A stretch of 40,248 nucleotides of DNA from Actinoplanes oryzae (GCF_030757795.1 NZ_JAUQWH010000079.1:1-40248), one strand, 5' to 3'. Numbered from the stretch's first letter, positions 15,791-25,900 are shown. A program made the numbers and translations. The notes: a model not told the origin generated them from the sequence alone.

Positions 15791-18184
15791 ATGCTGAACG
15801 CGTCCGACCCGCCCGCCTCGCCGGACGACCCGGAGAAGACCGCTGTCATCCCGGCGCCGGATGCGACCGCCGTGCTCCGGCCGCCCGCCGACGACCCGGA
15901 CAGAACGGTCGCCCTGCCGGAGCGGCCCGACGAGCCGGCCGTCGCGGGGCAGCCGGCCGAGGAGACCCAGGTCATCCGGCTGCCCACCGGCACGACCAGC
16001 CGCGTGGCGAAGCCGGACAGCGCGGAGGAGACCCAGGTCATCCGCCCGTCCGCGCCCGCCGCCAAGGCCACCGCGAAAGCCCGCCCGGCCGGCGAGGCCA
16101 CCGCGAAAGTCCGCCCGGCCGGTGAGGCCACCGCGAAAGCCCGGCCGGCCGGCGGGGCCACCGCGAAAGCCAGGCCCACGGCCCCGGCCTCCGGCGACGA
16201 GACGCAGGTCATCCGCACGCCGGCGAAGGCGCCCGCGGTCACCGCGATCATCCCGGTCGTGCCCGGCACCCAGCAGGCCGCGGCCGCCCCGGCGGAGTCC
16301 GCCCCGGCGCCCGTCAAGGATCCCGCCCGGCCCCCGCGCCCGGCGCGCCGCCGGCCGCCGCTCGAGTTCGGCCACGCCCCCGTGGTCCTGGTCATGTCGG
16401 CGCTGGGCGTGCTCATGGTGGCGCTCGCCTACGCCGGGGGACGCATCGGCACCGGCAACGCGACCATCGCGTACTGGATCGGTCAGGTCGTGGTCTTCAC
16501 CCCGGTCGTCGTCCGGCTGCTCAGCCGGCGCATGGCCGGGGCCGCCGAGTCGTTCCTGCTGGTCATGGGGCTCGGCCTCAACCAGTACCTGCTGAAGTGG
16601 TTCTACAGCCCGGAGCAGTTCCGCTTCCCGGACGAGCTGCAGCACTGGCTGGGCACGACGATCATCCTGGAGACCGGCAAGCTCTTCCAGCCGAACCCGG
16701 CGCTGCCCCCGGCCGTGCACTTCCCCGGCCTGGCCGAGATGGGCGCGGCGATCGCGTCGCTGACCGGGCTCCCGGTGGAGGCGGCGGGCATCGTCGTGGC
16801 GGGCGTGGCCCGGCTCGTGTTCGTGGCGACGATGTTCGCGGTCGTGCTGCGGGCGAGCCGCTCCCCCGCGGTCGCCGGCGTCTGCTGCGCCACGTACGCG
16901 ACCGCCCTGCACTATCTCTTCTTCAACTCCAGCTACCTGTACCAGACCGCGGCCCTGCCGTTCCTGATCCTGACCGTGTGGTCGACCCGGCGCTGGCGCA
17001 GCGGGGGCGGCCCCCAGTTCCTCGCCGTCGCCGTCGCCTCGATCGTCGTGACGACGGTCAGCCACCACGTGACGGCGTTCGCGCTGGTGCTGACGCTGCT
17101 GCTGCTCGCCGTGGTGGAGCTGGTGCTGCAGAAGCCGCGCCGCTGGAGTGCTCTGGTCGTACCGGGAATCGCTGTTGCCGTTGTCGCTCTGTGGATCGGC
17201 ACCGTGGCGACCGACGTGGTCAGCTATCTCGAGGCGCCGATCGACCAGGTGGTCGAGACCGTACGGAACCTCGTCGCCGGCACGTCGGAGGCCTCCTCCA
17301 CGACCGCCTCGGTGAGCATCGGGCAGCTGGCGCTGCAGGGCATCGGGCTGCTCGGGCTGTTCGTGCTCTACCTGGCGCTGCTGCGGGACATGCTGCAGCG
17401 CTCCGACCGGGACCCGTGGCGCTGGGCCGCGATCGCCGGCGGCGCGATCTTCTTCGCGGGCAACGGCGTGCGCTTCCTCGGCCAGAACGGCCCGGAGATC
17501 GCCGGGCGCCTGTCGACCTTCACCTACGTGCCGATCTCGATCGTCGCGGCGATCGCGCTGGTCCGGGGCGTGCAGCTGATCCCGGCCAAGGACGCCGACG
17601 GCAAGCGGCACTGGCGGGCGGCGGCGCCGGCCATCGACTACGTGGCGCCGGGCAACTGGAACCTCTACAGCCGCGTCGCCGCCGGCTCACTCATGATCAC
17701 GATCCTGATGATCGGCGCGCGGGCGGGCGGCTGGCCCCCGATCGGGTCGATCCTGCCGGGCCCCTATCTGGCGGGCGCCTTCGAGCGCTCGGTCGACGTG
17801 TACGGGGTGAGCGCCGCCTACTGGGAGCGCGACACCCTCGGCCACGGCAACCGGGTGGGTGGGGACATCACGTCGGTGTCGCTGGCTTCCACGTACGGGC
17901 GGCAGGACCCGGTCCGCGAGGTCGGCACCCTGTACTACGCCACCACGTGGAGCCTCGAGGACGAGCAGCTCGTCAGCGACCTGCAGATCCAGTACCTGGT
18001 CGTGGACAAGCGGCTCGGCGAGCTGCTGCCGCAGGACGAGGCGTACTTCGAGAACGACCCGCACGCCGGCTCGATCACGTCGCCGCTGACCAGCACGCAG
18101 CTCGGCAAGTTCGACACGCTGCCCGAGGTGGACCGGCTCTACGACAACGGCACCGTCCGCATCTACCGGATGGGGAACCTGTGA
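15791..18184 (+). CDS. Large GT-C-like integral membrane protein with Thr-rich N-terminal tail
   Basis: This 797-residue protein has a disordered N-terminal tail of about 190 residues, then ten or more hydrophobic helices (from VVLVMSALGVLMVALAYAGG onward) and a C-terminal soluble part of about 130 residues. An acidic loop FPDELQHW after the first helices is the kind of motif that holds the catalytic Asp/Glu in GT-C glycosyltransferases. The tail repeats acidic-Thr motifs (EKTAVI, DRTVAL, EETQVIR twice, DETQVIR) around a 10-residue Ala/Lys repeat. The start is uncertain: 15791 (ATG) lacks a good ribosome site, and an in-frame GTG at 15686 is the alternative. It is coupled to the next membrane gene by GTGA. 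Confidence 0.82.
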   Translation: MLNASDPPASPDDPEKTAVIPAPDATAVLRPPADDPDRTVALPERPDEPAVAGQPAEETQVIRLPTGTTSRVAKPDSAEETQVIRPSAPAAKATAKARPAGEATAKVRPAGEATAKARPAGGATAKARPTAPASGDETQVIRTPAKAPAVTAIIPVVPGTQQAAAAPAESAPAPVKDPARPPRPARRRPPLEFGHAPVVLVMSALGVLMVALAYAGGRIGTGNATIAYWIGQVVVFTPVVVRLLSRRMAGAAESFLLVMGLGLNQYLLKWFYSPEQFRFPDELQHWLGTTIILETGKLFQPNPALPPAVHFPGLAEMGAAIASLTGLPVEAAGIVVAGVARLVFVATMFAVVLRASRSPAVAGVCCATYATALHYLFFNSSYLYQTAALPFLILTVWSTRRWRSGGGPQFLAVAVASIVVTTVSHHVTAFALVLTLLLLAVVELVLQKPRRWSALVVPGIAVAVVALWIGTVATDVVSYLEAPIDQVVETVRNLVAGTSEASSTTASVSIGQLALQGIGLLGLFVLYLALLRDMLQRSDRDPWRWAAIAGGAIFFAGNGVRFLGQNGPEIAGRLSTFTYVPISIVAAIALVRGVQLIPAKDADGKRHWRAAAPAIDYVAPGNWNLYSRVAAGSLMITILMIGARAGGWPPIGSILPGPYLAGAFERSVDVYGVSAAYWERDTLGHGNRVGGDITSVSLASTYGRQDPVREVGTLYYATTWSLEDEQLVSDLQIQYLVVDKRLGELLPQDEAYFENDPHAGSITSPLTSTQLGKFDTLPEVDRLYDNGTVRIYRMGNL
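16067..16186. repeat. 30-bp tandem repeat, four copies, in the membrane protein tail
   Basis: Units starting at 16067, 16097, 16127 and 16157 encode ATAKARPAGE-type decapeptides, the fourth partly diverged. The period keeps frame. The basic repeats lie between two acidic-Thr motifs (EETQVIR and DETQVIR) in the cytoplasmic tail. Confidence 0.9.
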
Positions 18185-19209
18185 ACCGCCTCCTGACCCG
18201 GGCCGTCGCCGCCGCCACGCTGGTCTCCGCGCTGCTCGTGCTCTTCACCCCGCGCCCCTTCGCGGTGGCGGGCGGCCTGCTGCTGGGCTTCCTGCTGCCG
18301 GGTGCGGCGCTGACCCAGGCCCTTTTCCCGGTACGCGTCCTGACCCGCATCGAACGCACCGTGCTCGCCCCGGCGCTCAGCCTCGCCACCCTGGTGCTCG
18401 GCGGCCTCCTCCTGTACGTCTGCCGGGCCCCCCTCGGCCGGGTCAGCTGGACCGCCCTGACCGCCGGGGTGACCGTGCTGGCGCTGATCGCCACGACGAT
18501 CCCGCGGCTGCGCTCGACGGGCGGCGCCGCGGAGGACGTCACCAGCACGGGCGACATCCGCCCGGCGCGCGTGGCCGCCGCGCCGGGGGCCGCCTCGTCC
18601 GCCGGCCCGGCCGGCACTTCCGGCGGCAGACCGTCCGGCGGCCCGGGCGGCGCTTCCGGCGGCGGCCCGGGCGGTGGCCGGGGCGGCGCTTCCGGCGGCC
18701 CGGGGGGCGCTTCCGGCGGCGCGCAGGAGGTGCCCGGCATGGCCGAGGCGCACACGATCATGATGCAGGTCGTGCCGCCGGAGGACGAGGCCACGGTCGC
18801 CGCGCGGGACCGGGCCCAGCGCCGGAAGCTGATCCGCCAGTTGCTGCCCCTGGTGCTGGTCGTCGCCATCCTCGGCGGCGCGGGCTGGCTGTCGCTGAGC
18901 ACGTCCCGGTCCACCTACGGCACGACGGTCACCACGCTGTCCGCCTCGCCGCCCGCGCCCGCGGACGCCGACGGGAACCGCACGGTGGTGCTCAAGGCGA
19001 CCGGGCTGCTGGACGAGGACGCCCCGTACAAGGTGACGGTCAGCCCGGTCGCCGGCGACACGAAGGCCTCCCGCCAGATCACGATCGACGCCGACGGCGA
19101 GTGGACCGAGACCGTCACGGTGCCCGCGGACAACCGGGTCACGATCGGGCTCTACCGCTCCGGCGACGACTCCGCCTATAGAACTGTCTCGATCGCGGCG
19201 ACCGAGTGA
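18181..19209 (+). CDS. Membrane protein with Gly/Ser linker and extracytoplasmic beta domain
   Basis: The 342-residue protein begins with three hydrophobic segments (residues about 8-110; AVAGGLLLGFLLPGAAL resembles DUF1616-type membrane proteins). A low-complexity Gly/Ser/Ala linker follows (about 135-185, repeated GGASGGPGG units), then a basic stretch and a fourth membrane helix (LLPLVLVVAILGGAGWLSL). The C-terminal 110 residues look like an extracytoplasmic beta-sandwich (YKVTVSPVAGD...RVTIGLYRSGDDSAY). The GTG overlaps the preceding gene's stop, so it is probably a structural partner of the GT-C-like protein. Specific function is unknown. Confidence 0.8.
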   Translation: MNRLLTRAVAAATLVSALLVLFTPRPFAVAGGLLLGFLLPGAALTQALFPVRVLTRIERTVLAPALSLATLVLGGLLLYVCRAPLGRVSWTALTAGVTVLALIATTIPRLRSTGGAAEDVTSTGDIRPARVAAAPGAASSAGPAGTSGGRPSGGPGGASGGGPGGGRGGASGGPGGASGGAQEVPGMAEAHTIMMQVVPPEDEATVAARDRAQRRKLIRQLLPLVLVVAILGGAGWLSLSTSRSTYGTTVTTLSASPPAPADADGNRTVVLKATGLLDEDAPYKVTVSPVAGDTKASRQITIDADGEWTETVTVPADNRVTIGLYRSGDDSAYRTVSIAATE

Positions 19210-19222
19210 CGCACAATGTGGC

Positions 19223-20146
19223 GTGCGCTCTCCCACTCAGCGCGTTCTTGACGCGCGTACCGTCGATCAGTTGATCTCCCCCGCCCTCGGCAGCGCGGTG
19301 ACCGGCGCGGCCGAGCTGTCCGGGGGTGGTTTCGCCGCCGTGTGGCGCGCGACGCTCGCGGACGGCCGCGAGGTGGTGGTCAAGGTCGGCCCGCCGGCGT
19401 CGGCCCGCCTGCTCAGGTACGAGGCCGGCATGATCACCTCCGAGGCCGACTACTTCCGGGCCGTCGCCGGGCTCGCCCCGGTGCCGTCGGTGCTCGCCGC
19501 GACGGACGACTGGATCGTCACGTCCTTCCTGCCCGGCCGGCCGCTCACCGAGGTGTCGTCCGGCGCCGCCCGCGAGGAGCTGGGCGGCGTCATGGCCCGG
19601 GTGCACGAGCTGACCGGCCCGCACTTCGGCTACACCGGCAAGCGCGCCTCGGGCCCCGACTGGCCGACCGCCTACCGCGCCGTCATGGAGGATCTGCTGG
19701 CCGACGCCCAGGACTGGGAAGTGCCCCTGCCCGACGGCATCCGCCCGGCGATCGACCGCCACCGCTCCGCCCTGGCCGTCGTGACCCGCCCGGCACTGCT
19801 GCACTTCGACCTCTGGGACGGCAACGTCCTCGTCGAGGACGACCACCTGTCCGGCCTCGTCGACGGCGAGCGCTTCCTCTACGGCGACCCGCTGCTCGAC
19901 CTGGTCTCCCCCGCCCTCTTCCACCGCATCGAGGACGACCCGGGCCACCCCTTCCTCCGCGGCTACCGGGCGGCCACGGGGCTGGTGGTGGACGACGCGG
20001 CGCGGGTCCGGCTGGGCCTCTACCGCCTGCACCTCTACACGCTGATGCTCGCCGAGGGCCCGAGCCGCGGCATCCCGGCCGGCAGCGATCGCCAGCAGCA
20101 CGTGACCGCCCTGCTCGAGGCGGAGCTCGCCGAGGTCCTGCGTTGA
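19223..20146 (+). CDS. Aminoglycoside phosphotransferase/fructosamine-kinase-like protein
   Basis: This 307-residue protein shows the APH-type kinase fold: a VVVKVGPP lysine strand, EADYFRAVAG, the hinge ATDDWIVTSFLPG, then the catalytic loop LLHFDLWDGNVLVED (His-x-Asp...Asn) and the metal-binding LVDGERFLYGDPLLDL. LWDGN and the DGE-R-YGDP combination resemble fructosamine kinases more than resistance enzymes, so a small-molecule or sugar kinase is more likely than antibiotic resistance. The start is a GTG 13 bases after the previous stop; no clear ribosome site is seen. Confidence 0.88.
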   Translation: MRSPTQRVLDARTVDQLISPALGSAVTGAAELSGGGFAAVWRATLADGREVVVKVGPPASARLLRYEAGMITSEADYFRAVAGLAPVPSVLAATDDWIVTSFLPGRPLTEVSSGAAREELGGVMARVHELTGPHFGYTGKRASGPDWPTAYRAVMEDLLADAQDWEVPLPDGIRPAIDRHRSALAVVTRPALLHFDLWDGNVLVEDDHLSGLVDGERFLYGDPLLDLVSPALFHRIEDDPGHPFLRGYRAATGLVVDDAARVRLGLYRLHLYTLMLAEGPSRGIPAGSDRQQHVTALLEAELAEVLR

Positions 20147-20193
20147 GGTGACGGAGTCGGCGGGCGGCGGGGGCGGCGGGCATACTGGGGCGC

Positions 20194-21075
20194 ATGGTCG
20201 AAAGCTCTGAGGCGCGGTTGCTGCCCGGCAAGCCCGTGGCGGACGCGGTGCTCGCGGATGTGGCCCAGCGGGTGGCGAAGCTCAAGGAGGGCGGCGTGCA
20301 GCCGTCGCTCGCCACGATCCTGGTCGGGGACGACGACGCGAGCGCCGGCTACATCCGGATCAAGCAGCGGCAGGCCGGCGAGCTCGGCTTCGTCTCGCCG
20401 CACGAGCATCTGCCCGCCGGGGCGACGCAGGACGACCTGCACCGGGTCATCGACCGGCTCAACGCCGACCCGTCGGTGCACGCGCTGCTCATCCAGTATC
20501 CGCCGCCGGCGCACATCGACTACGACGCGGCGCTGATGACCGTCGACCCCGACAAGGACGTCGACGGGATGCACCCGCTCAACCTGGGGCGGCTGTCCGT
20601 GGGGCTGCCGGGGCCGCGCCCGTGCACGCCGGCGGGCATCGAGGCGCTGCTCGCGCACTACGAGATCCCGGTCGCCGGGCGCGAGGTCGTCATCCTGGGC
20701 CGCGGCGCCACGATCGGCCGGCCTCTCGCCATGTTGTTGTCGCAGAAGCGCCCCACGGCCAACGCCGCCGTGACCGTCGTGCACACGGGCGTGCCGGACT
20801 GGCAGCGCTACACCCGGCGCGCCGAGATCCTGATCGCCGCGGCGGGCGTGCCGGGCATCATCCAGCCGGAGCACGTCAAGCCGGGCGCCACCGTGATCGG
20901 TGCGGGAGTCCGCTACGAGGGCCGCCGCCTGCTGCCCGACGTCGCGGAGGAGGTCGCCTCCGTGGCGGGCGCCCTGACCCCGCGGGTCGGCGGCGTGGGC
21001 CCGACAACCGTGGCGATGCTCTTCCGCAACGCGGTCGAGGCCGCGGAGAAGGCGAGCGGCATCACCGCGCACTGA
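20194..21075 (+). CDS. folD: Bifunctional methylene-THF dehydrogenase/methenyl-THF cyclohydrolase
   Basis: The 293-residue protein keeps the FolD framework: GYIRIKQRQAGELG with the catalytic Tyr-x-x-x-Lys, IQYPPPAHID, KDVDGMHPLNLGRL, CTPAGI, a NADP-binding GRGATIGRPLAMLL and GVGPTTVAML. It interconverts 5,10-methylene-THF and 10-formyl-THF in one-carbon metabolism. Several normally conserved residues differ. The usual QLPLP is QYPPP, and the GRS of the dinucleotide loop is GRG, so it may be a second, diverged copy with altered cofactor preference. It stands alone between the phosphotransferase and the nuclease-ATPase operon. Confidence 0.93.
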   Translation: MVESSEARLLPGKPVADAVLADVAQRVAKLKEGGVQPSLATILVGDDDASAGYIRIKQRQAGELGFVSPHEHLPAGATQDDLHRVIDRLNADPSVHALLIQYPPPAHIDYDAALMTVDPDKDVDGMHPLNLGRLSVGLPGPRPCTPAGIEALLAHYEIPVAGREVVILGRGATIGRPLAMLLSQKRPTANAAVTVVHTGVPDWQRYTRRAEILIAAAGVPGIIQPEHVKPGATVIGAGVRYEGRRLLPDVAEEVASVAGALTPRVGGVGPTTVAMLFRNAVEAAEKASGITAH

Positions 21076-21230
21076 GCCGCCCCCACCCCGGCGGCACCAT
21101 TCCGGACGGGCGGGAAAATCACCCGGACTGCTTTTTCGGCTCTCCCGGCGAACCCGACCGATGGAATGCCCTTGTCTCGATCTCGGCCGACGCAGAACAA
21201 TCGGTCGACTCGTGACACAAGGGACGTGGC

Positions 21231-22262
21231 GTGGCGCAAGCCTGGACGGATTTACCTCTCGATCAACCGATTGTCATCGACGGCTGGAAGGCGCCGGGCG
21301 GGGCGACGGATCTGCTCCCCGCCGGGGCGCCGGCCGTCATCACGTACCAGCCCGTCGCACCACGCCGGACCGCCCCGCTCGTCGACGACCTGCTGCACCG
21401 GCTGGACCGTGTCGCCCGGGAGCTGTATCCGGCCTGGCTGCCGGCCGCCGCGGCGATCGAGGACCCGGCGGGTGCCGGAGCGGTGGCCGTACGCTCGATC
21501 GCGCTGCGCGACGGGGTTGCCGGCGGCCACTTCGGACCCTTTCTCGCCGACCTGGCCGAGCGGGCCCTGCTCGGCCTGACCACGCCCGGCCGCTTCACGC
21601 CGGAGCTGCGCGCGGCCGGACTGGCCAGGGTGATCGCGCACAGCTTCGGCCGGAGCCGGACCGCGCTCGCGTTCGCCTTGCCGGCCGCCTTGACGCCCGA
21701 GAACGAGCGGGCCCTGATCGCGGCCGGGCGCTGGCTCGCCGACTGTGGCGGCCTCGGGATCTGGTTCACGGGCAACGACCTCGGCTCGATCGACGACGTG
21801 GTGCGCGTCGCCTTCCGGCCGCCGGTCGCCGGCGTCGCGCCGGCCGACGACGCGGACGACGACGTGTCCGACCCGATCGGTTACCCCGCGGTCGCGGGAC
21901 GACCCCATCCGGCCAGCCGGGCCGAGCAGTCGCTGGAGGCCGCACTCGCCGGCGCCGAGTGGGCCGCCGGGCGCGAGTGGAACCAGCACTACCAGGCCCA
22001 TCCGCTCACCAATCCGATCCGCGTCGACCTCCTCTGGCGCGCCGAGCGATGCGTCGTCGAGATCGACGGGCCGGAGCACCGGGACCCGGAGCAGTTCGCC
22101 GGCGACCGGCAGCGCGACGTGCAACTGCAGCTCGCCGGATATGCGGTCCTGCGCTTCACCAACGCCCAGGTCGTCCGGCATCTCGACCTGGTCGTGTCGC
22201 AGCTCCGTCAATTCCTCGACGGCCGCCGGACCGCGCCTCACGAAAGGTACACGCATGCCTGA
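21231..22262 (+). CDS. Vsr/DUF559-like PD-(D/E)XK nuclease with N-terminal domain of unknown function
   Basis: This 343-residue protein has a C-terminal nuclease domain (about 230-335) of the Vsr-like family. AEQSLEAAL is followed by NPIRVDLLW (Asp266), CVVEIDGPEH (Glu277, Asp279), then GDRQRDVQLQLAGYAVLRFTN, the diagnostic RD...L...GY.VLRFT signature. The catalytic Asp and Glu-x-Asp are intact. The first 220 residues match nothing I recognise; they are helical and may be the module that contacts the partner ATPase. The GTG start is preceded by AAGGGA. The end overlaps the next gene by eight bases. By analogy with nucleases paired with HerA-type ATPases, it is probably the DNA-cutting effector of the operon; that role is inference. 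Confidence 0.85.
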   Translation: MAQAWTDLPLDQPIVIDGWKAPGGATDLLPAGAPAVITYQPVAPRRTAPLVDDLLHRLDRVARELYPAWLPAAAAIEDPAGAGAVAVRSIALRDGVAGGHFGPFLADLAERALLGLTTPGRFTPELRAAGLARVIAHSFGRSRTALAFALPAALTPENERALIAAGRWLADCGGLGIWFTGNDLGSIDDVVRVAFRPPVAGVAPADDADDDVSDPIGYPAVAGRPHPASRAEQSLEAALAGAEWAAGREWNQHYQAHPLTNPIRVDLLWRAERCVVEIDGPEHRDPEQFAGDRQRDVQLQLAGYAVLRFTNAQVVRHLDLVVSQLRQFLDGRRTAPHERYTHA

Positions 22263-22968
22263 CCTGACCCTCTCCCTGGCGGAACGCGCCCTGCTGCTGA
22301 TCCTGCTGGCCGAGAACGGCGAGCTGTCCAACAAACAGATCGAGGAAAGGTATGCGCCGAGCCTGAAGCTCACCGGGAAGTCGCGGCTCAAACTCGTCGA
22401 CGCGAAGCTGATCGAATGCCGCAAGGAGAAGAACTCGTTCCATTTCTCGCTGGCCGAGAACGGCTGGTACTGGGGCCGCGAGGAGCTGACCCGGGAGGTC
22501 CCGCGCGGCTCCGGCTCGGCGGGGCAGGCGTTGTACGCGGTGCTCCGGCGGCTGGGCCACTATCTCTACCGGACCGGGCACAGCCTGGCCCAGGTGCTCG
22601 GAGACCAGCCCGGTGACGACCGGCGCGAGCCCGAGAACAGCAGGGCTGAGGCCGGTCAGGGGGCGGCCCCGGCGATACCGGCGGCGCGGGCCCGTCCGGC
22701 GGCGGACGAGATCGACAAGCGGGTCCGCCGGGCGTACCGGGAGCTGGCGGAACCGGCCGGCGGCTGGATCGGGCTCGCCGACCTGCGCGACCGGTTGCCC
22801 GATCTGACCAGGGCCGAACTCGACGGCGTGCTCAGGCTGCTGGCGCGCATGCCGGGGGTCCTCGTCGAGGAGGAGACCAATCAGAAGGGGCTGACGACCC
22901 GGGACCGGGACGCCGCGGTCGTCATCGGCAACCGTGACCACCACGTGCTGATGATCGAGGACATGTGA
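22255..22968 (+). CDS. Double winged-helix protein, second gene of the nuclease-ATPase operon
   Basis: This 237-residue protein has an N-terminal winged helix (residues about 5-80: LSLAERALLLILLAENG, then ELSNKQIEERY, then wing SFHFSLAENG). A Pro/Ala-rich linker follows, and a second helix-rich wing domain (about 150-230: IGLADLRDRLPDLTRAELDGVLRLLARMPG). It could bind DNA as an operon regulator or act as a DNA-sensing subunit. The ATG has GAAAGG eight bases upstream and lies inside the nuclease gene. The stop overlaps the ATPase GTG. The fixed position between nuclease and ATPase argues for a structural or adaptor role at least as much as for regulation. Confidence 0.75.
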   Translation: MPDLTLSLAERALLLILLAENGELSNKQIEERYAPSLKLTGKSRLKLVDAKLIECRKEKNSFHFSLAENGWYWGREELTREVPRGSGSAGQALYAVLRRLGHYLYRTGHSLAQVLGDQPGDDRREPENSRAEAGQGAAPAIPAARARPAADEIDKRVRRAYRELAEPAGGWIGLADLRDRLPDLTRAELDGVLRLLARMPGVLVEEETNQKGLTTRDRDAAVVIGNRDHHVLMIEDM

Positions 22969-25900
22969 CCGACGCGCTCAAGGCACTCACCGGCCTGCGG
23001 ATCAACGTGACGCCGACCGCGGACGACGTGTGGCGCCGATCCGAGTTCCACGTGGACACCCTCAACCGGGAGGTGGCCGCCGGTATTCTCGACGCCATCG
23101 GCGACGCCCGGGACAGCGACGCGGGCAGCCCGGTCGGGATCGTGGTCCAGGGCCAGCGGGGCACCGGCAAGACCCATCTGCTGGGCTGGGTCCGCGAGCA
23201 GGTGCAGGGTCAGGACGGCTACTTCTTCCTGGTCGGCCTGCTGGACGGGCCACGCTTCTGGCACAGCGTGGCGCACTCGATGCTGACCGGCCTGGCTCGC
23301 CGGGTCGACGGGCACGAGACGCAGGCCCAGGTGTTCATGCGCCGGCTCACCCTGCTGACCGGGGTTCCCTTCGCGGACCGGCAGCAGCTCATCGGCGCGG
23401 AGACCCTGCGGCGCCCGGCCGTCGAAGCGCTCCTGACCGCCCTGCACAAGCATTCGCCCCACGTCGCCATGGAGTGCCGGCACACCCTGCGGGCCCTGGC
23501 GCTCGCCAACGCCGGGGACTTCCGGTCCCAGGAGGTGGGCAGCAACTTCCTCCAGTCCGGCGAGGAGTGCGAGCCGGGCGAGCGCTCGCCCTGGGGGCTG
23601 CCCCGCGAGGTGCACCCGCCGGACCGGGTGGTCGCGGAGCTGTCCTGGCTGTTGTCGCTGACCGGCCCGTCCGTGGTCGCGGTGGATCAGGTGGACGGGC
23701 TGCTGGCCCCGCTCGCCAACGCGATGCGGGCCGGGCGCAGCGCTGAGTGGCAGGACTCGCTGCAGCTCGATCAGACAGCCAACGGGCTGATGGACCTGCG
23801 CGAGCGCATGCGCAGGACCCTGGTCGTGATCGCCGCCCAGCACGCGACCTGGGAGGTGATCCAGCGGTACGCGATCGCCTCGGTGCAGGACCGCTTCGTC
23901 GCGCGCCGGCATCTCGGGTCGGTGCCGGCCCCGGCGGTCGGCCGGGAACTGGTTGCCCGGCGCCTGCAACCGCACTACGACGCAGCCGGCTTCGTCGCGC
24001 CCTATCCGACCTGGCCGGTGCGGACGGAAGCGTTCGAGGCCGCAGCGGACTACAAACCGCGCGAGCTCCTGCAGATCGTCGACAACCACATCCGTACGTG
24101 TGTGGCCAGCGGCGTCGTGACGGAACTCATGGACCTCCGGACCTCCCACGAGCCCGCCGCCGGCAAAACCGCCCCTCCCCGGCCGCCGGACGCCGGCCTG
24201 GCGGGGATCGACCAGCGGTTCGCCGAGCTCAAGGCGGCCGCGGTCGTCGACGACGTCTTCAGCACCACCGCCGAGGACGCCAAGCTTCCCGGCCTCCTGT
24301 CGGCCGGCCTGCGGGCCTGGATCGCGGAGCGCGGGGACACCGGTCAGCACTTCGAGCAGGACCCGCCCCCGAGCACGAGACCGGCGCTGCACGCGCGATT
24401 GCGCCGCACCATCGACGAGGAGGCGGAAGTCCAGGAGCACTGGGGATTCCGCGGCATCTCGCCGGGCTACCACGCCAACGCCGTGCTGAACCGGGTGCGG
24501 GCGGGCTGCACCGAGGCGGGGCTGGCCGGCGGCGTACGTCATCGGCGGTTGTTCTTCCTCCGCAACGCCGAGTGGCCGCGGGGCGTCAAGAACCGGGAAG
24601 CGGTGGCGGCCTTCGAGCAGGCCGGTGGGCGGCGCCTGCCGGTGAGCGACGAGGACCTGCGCATCCTGGCGGCGCTGCGGGAGCTGTTCGTCGAGGCGCC
24701 GCCGGAGCTGCCGGCCTGGCTGGTGGCCCGGCAGCCGACCGCGGGAGTCGGATTCCTGCGAGAGGCCCTGGCGGACGCCGGGCCGGGGCTGCCGGGCCCG
24801 CCTCCGGTCCCCGCGCCGGCCGGACCCGCGACGCCGCGCGGACCCGCAGCGCCGCGCGGACCCGTCATCACCCTGGGTATCGCGCCGGAAACGGCGCAGC
24901 CGGTGACGGTCGAGCTCGAGGCGCTCCGCAAACACACCGCGATCTTCGCCGGATCAGGTTCGGGCAAGACCGTGCTGCTGCGCCGCATCATCGAGGAGTG
25001 CGCCTTGCAGGGCGTGTCGACGATCGTGCTCGACCCCAACAACGACCTCGCCCGTCTCGGGGAGCCGTGGCCGGAGCCACCGGCGGCCTGGCGCCCCGGC
25101 GACGCGGAAAAGGCGCGGGAGTATCGGGACAGCACCGATGTGGTGATCTACACGCCGCGTCGTTCGGCGGGCCGGCCGATCGCCTTCCAGCCGCTCCCGG
25201 ACTTCCGGCCCCTGGTCGGCGACGCCGACGAGTTCGACGCCGCCATCGACGCGACCCTTGCCGCCCTGGCGCCGCGGGCCAAGGTGGACGGGCGCAGCGC
25301 GAAGGCGGAGAAGGGCCGCGCGGTCCTGAAGGAGGCCTTGGTCTTCTATGCCCGCCGCCACCGGGAGACCACGCTGCGCGGCTTCATCGGCATGCTCGTC
25401 GACCTGCCCGCCTCCGCCAGTGCGTTCGGGACCGACGCCATCAGGATCGCGTCGGAGCTGGGCCAGTCGCTGACCGCTGCGACAGTGATCGACCCGCTGT
25501 TCGGCGGGGCCGGGGAGCCGGTCGACCCGGGCGAACTGCTCACTCCGGCGGAGGGGAAGCGCGCCAGGGTGTCCGTGATCAGCCTGATCGGGCTGCCCGG
25601 CGACGATCAGAAGCAGAGCTTCGTCAATCAGCTCCAGCTGGCCCTGTTCGCGTGGATCAAACGGCATCCGGCCGGCGACCGGCCGCTGGGCGGCCTGTTC
25701 GTGATGGACGAGGCCCAGACCTTCGCGCCGTCCGGCGCGATGACCGCCTGCACCGGCAGCACCCTGTCGCTCGCCTCCCAGGCGCGCAAGTACGGCCTCG
25801 GCCTGATCTTCGCGACCCAGTCGCCGAAGGGCCTGCACAATCAGATCCCGGGCAACGCCGCCACGCAGTTCTTCGGCCTGCTCAACGCGCCGGTGCAGAT

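Noticed and set aside
19223..20146. Aminoglycoside resistance gene
   Set aside because: The fold is right but the LWDGN loop resembles fructosamine or small-molecule kinases, and there is no mobile context, so resistance is not claimed.
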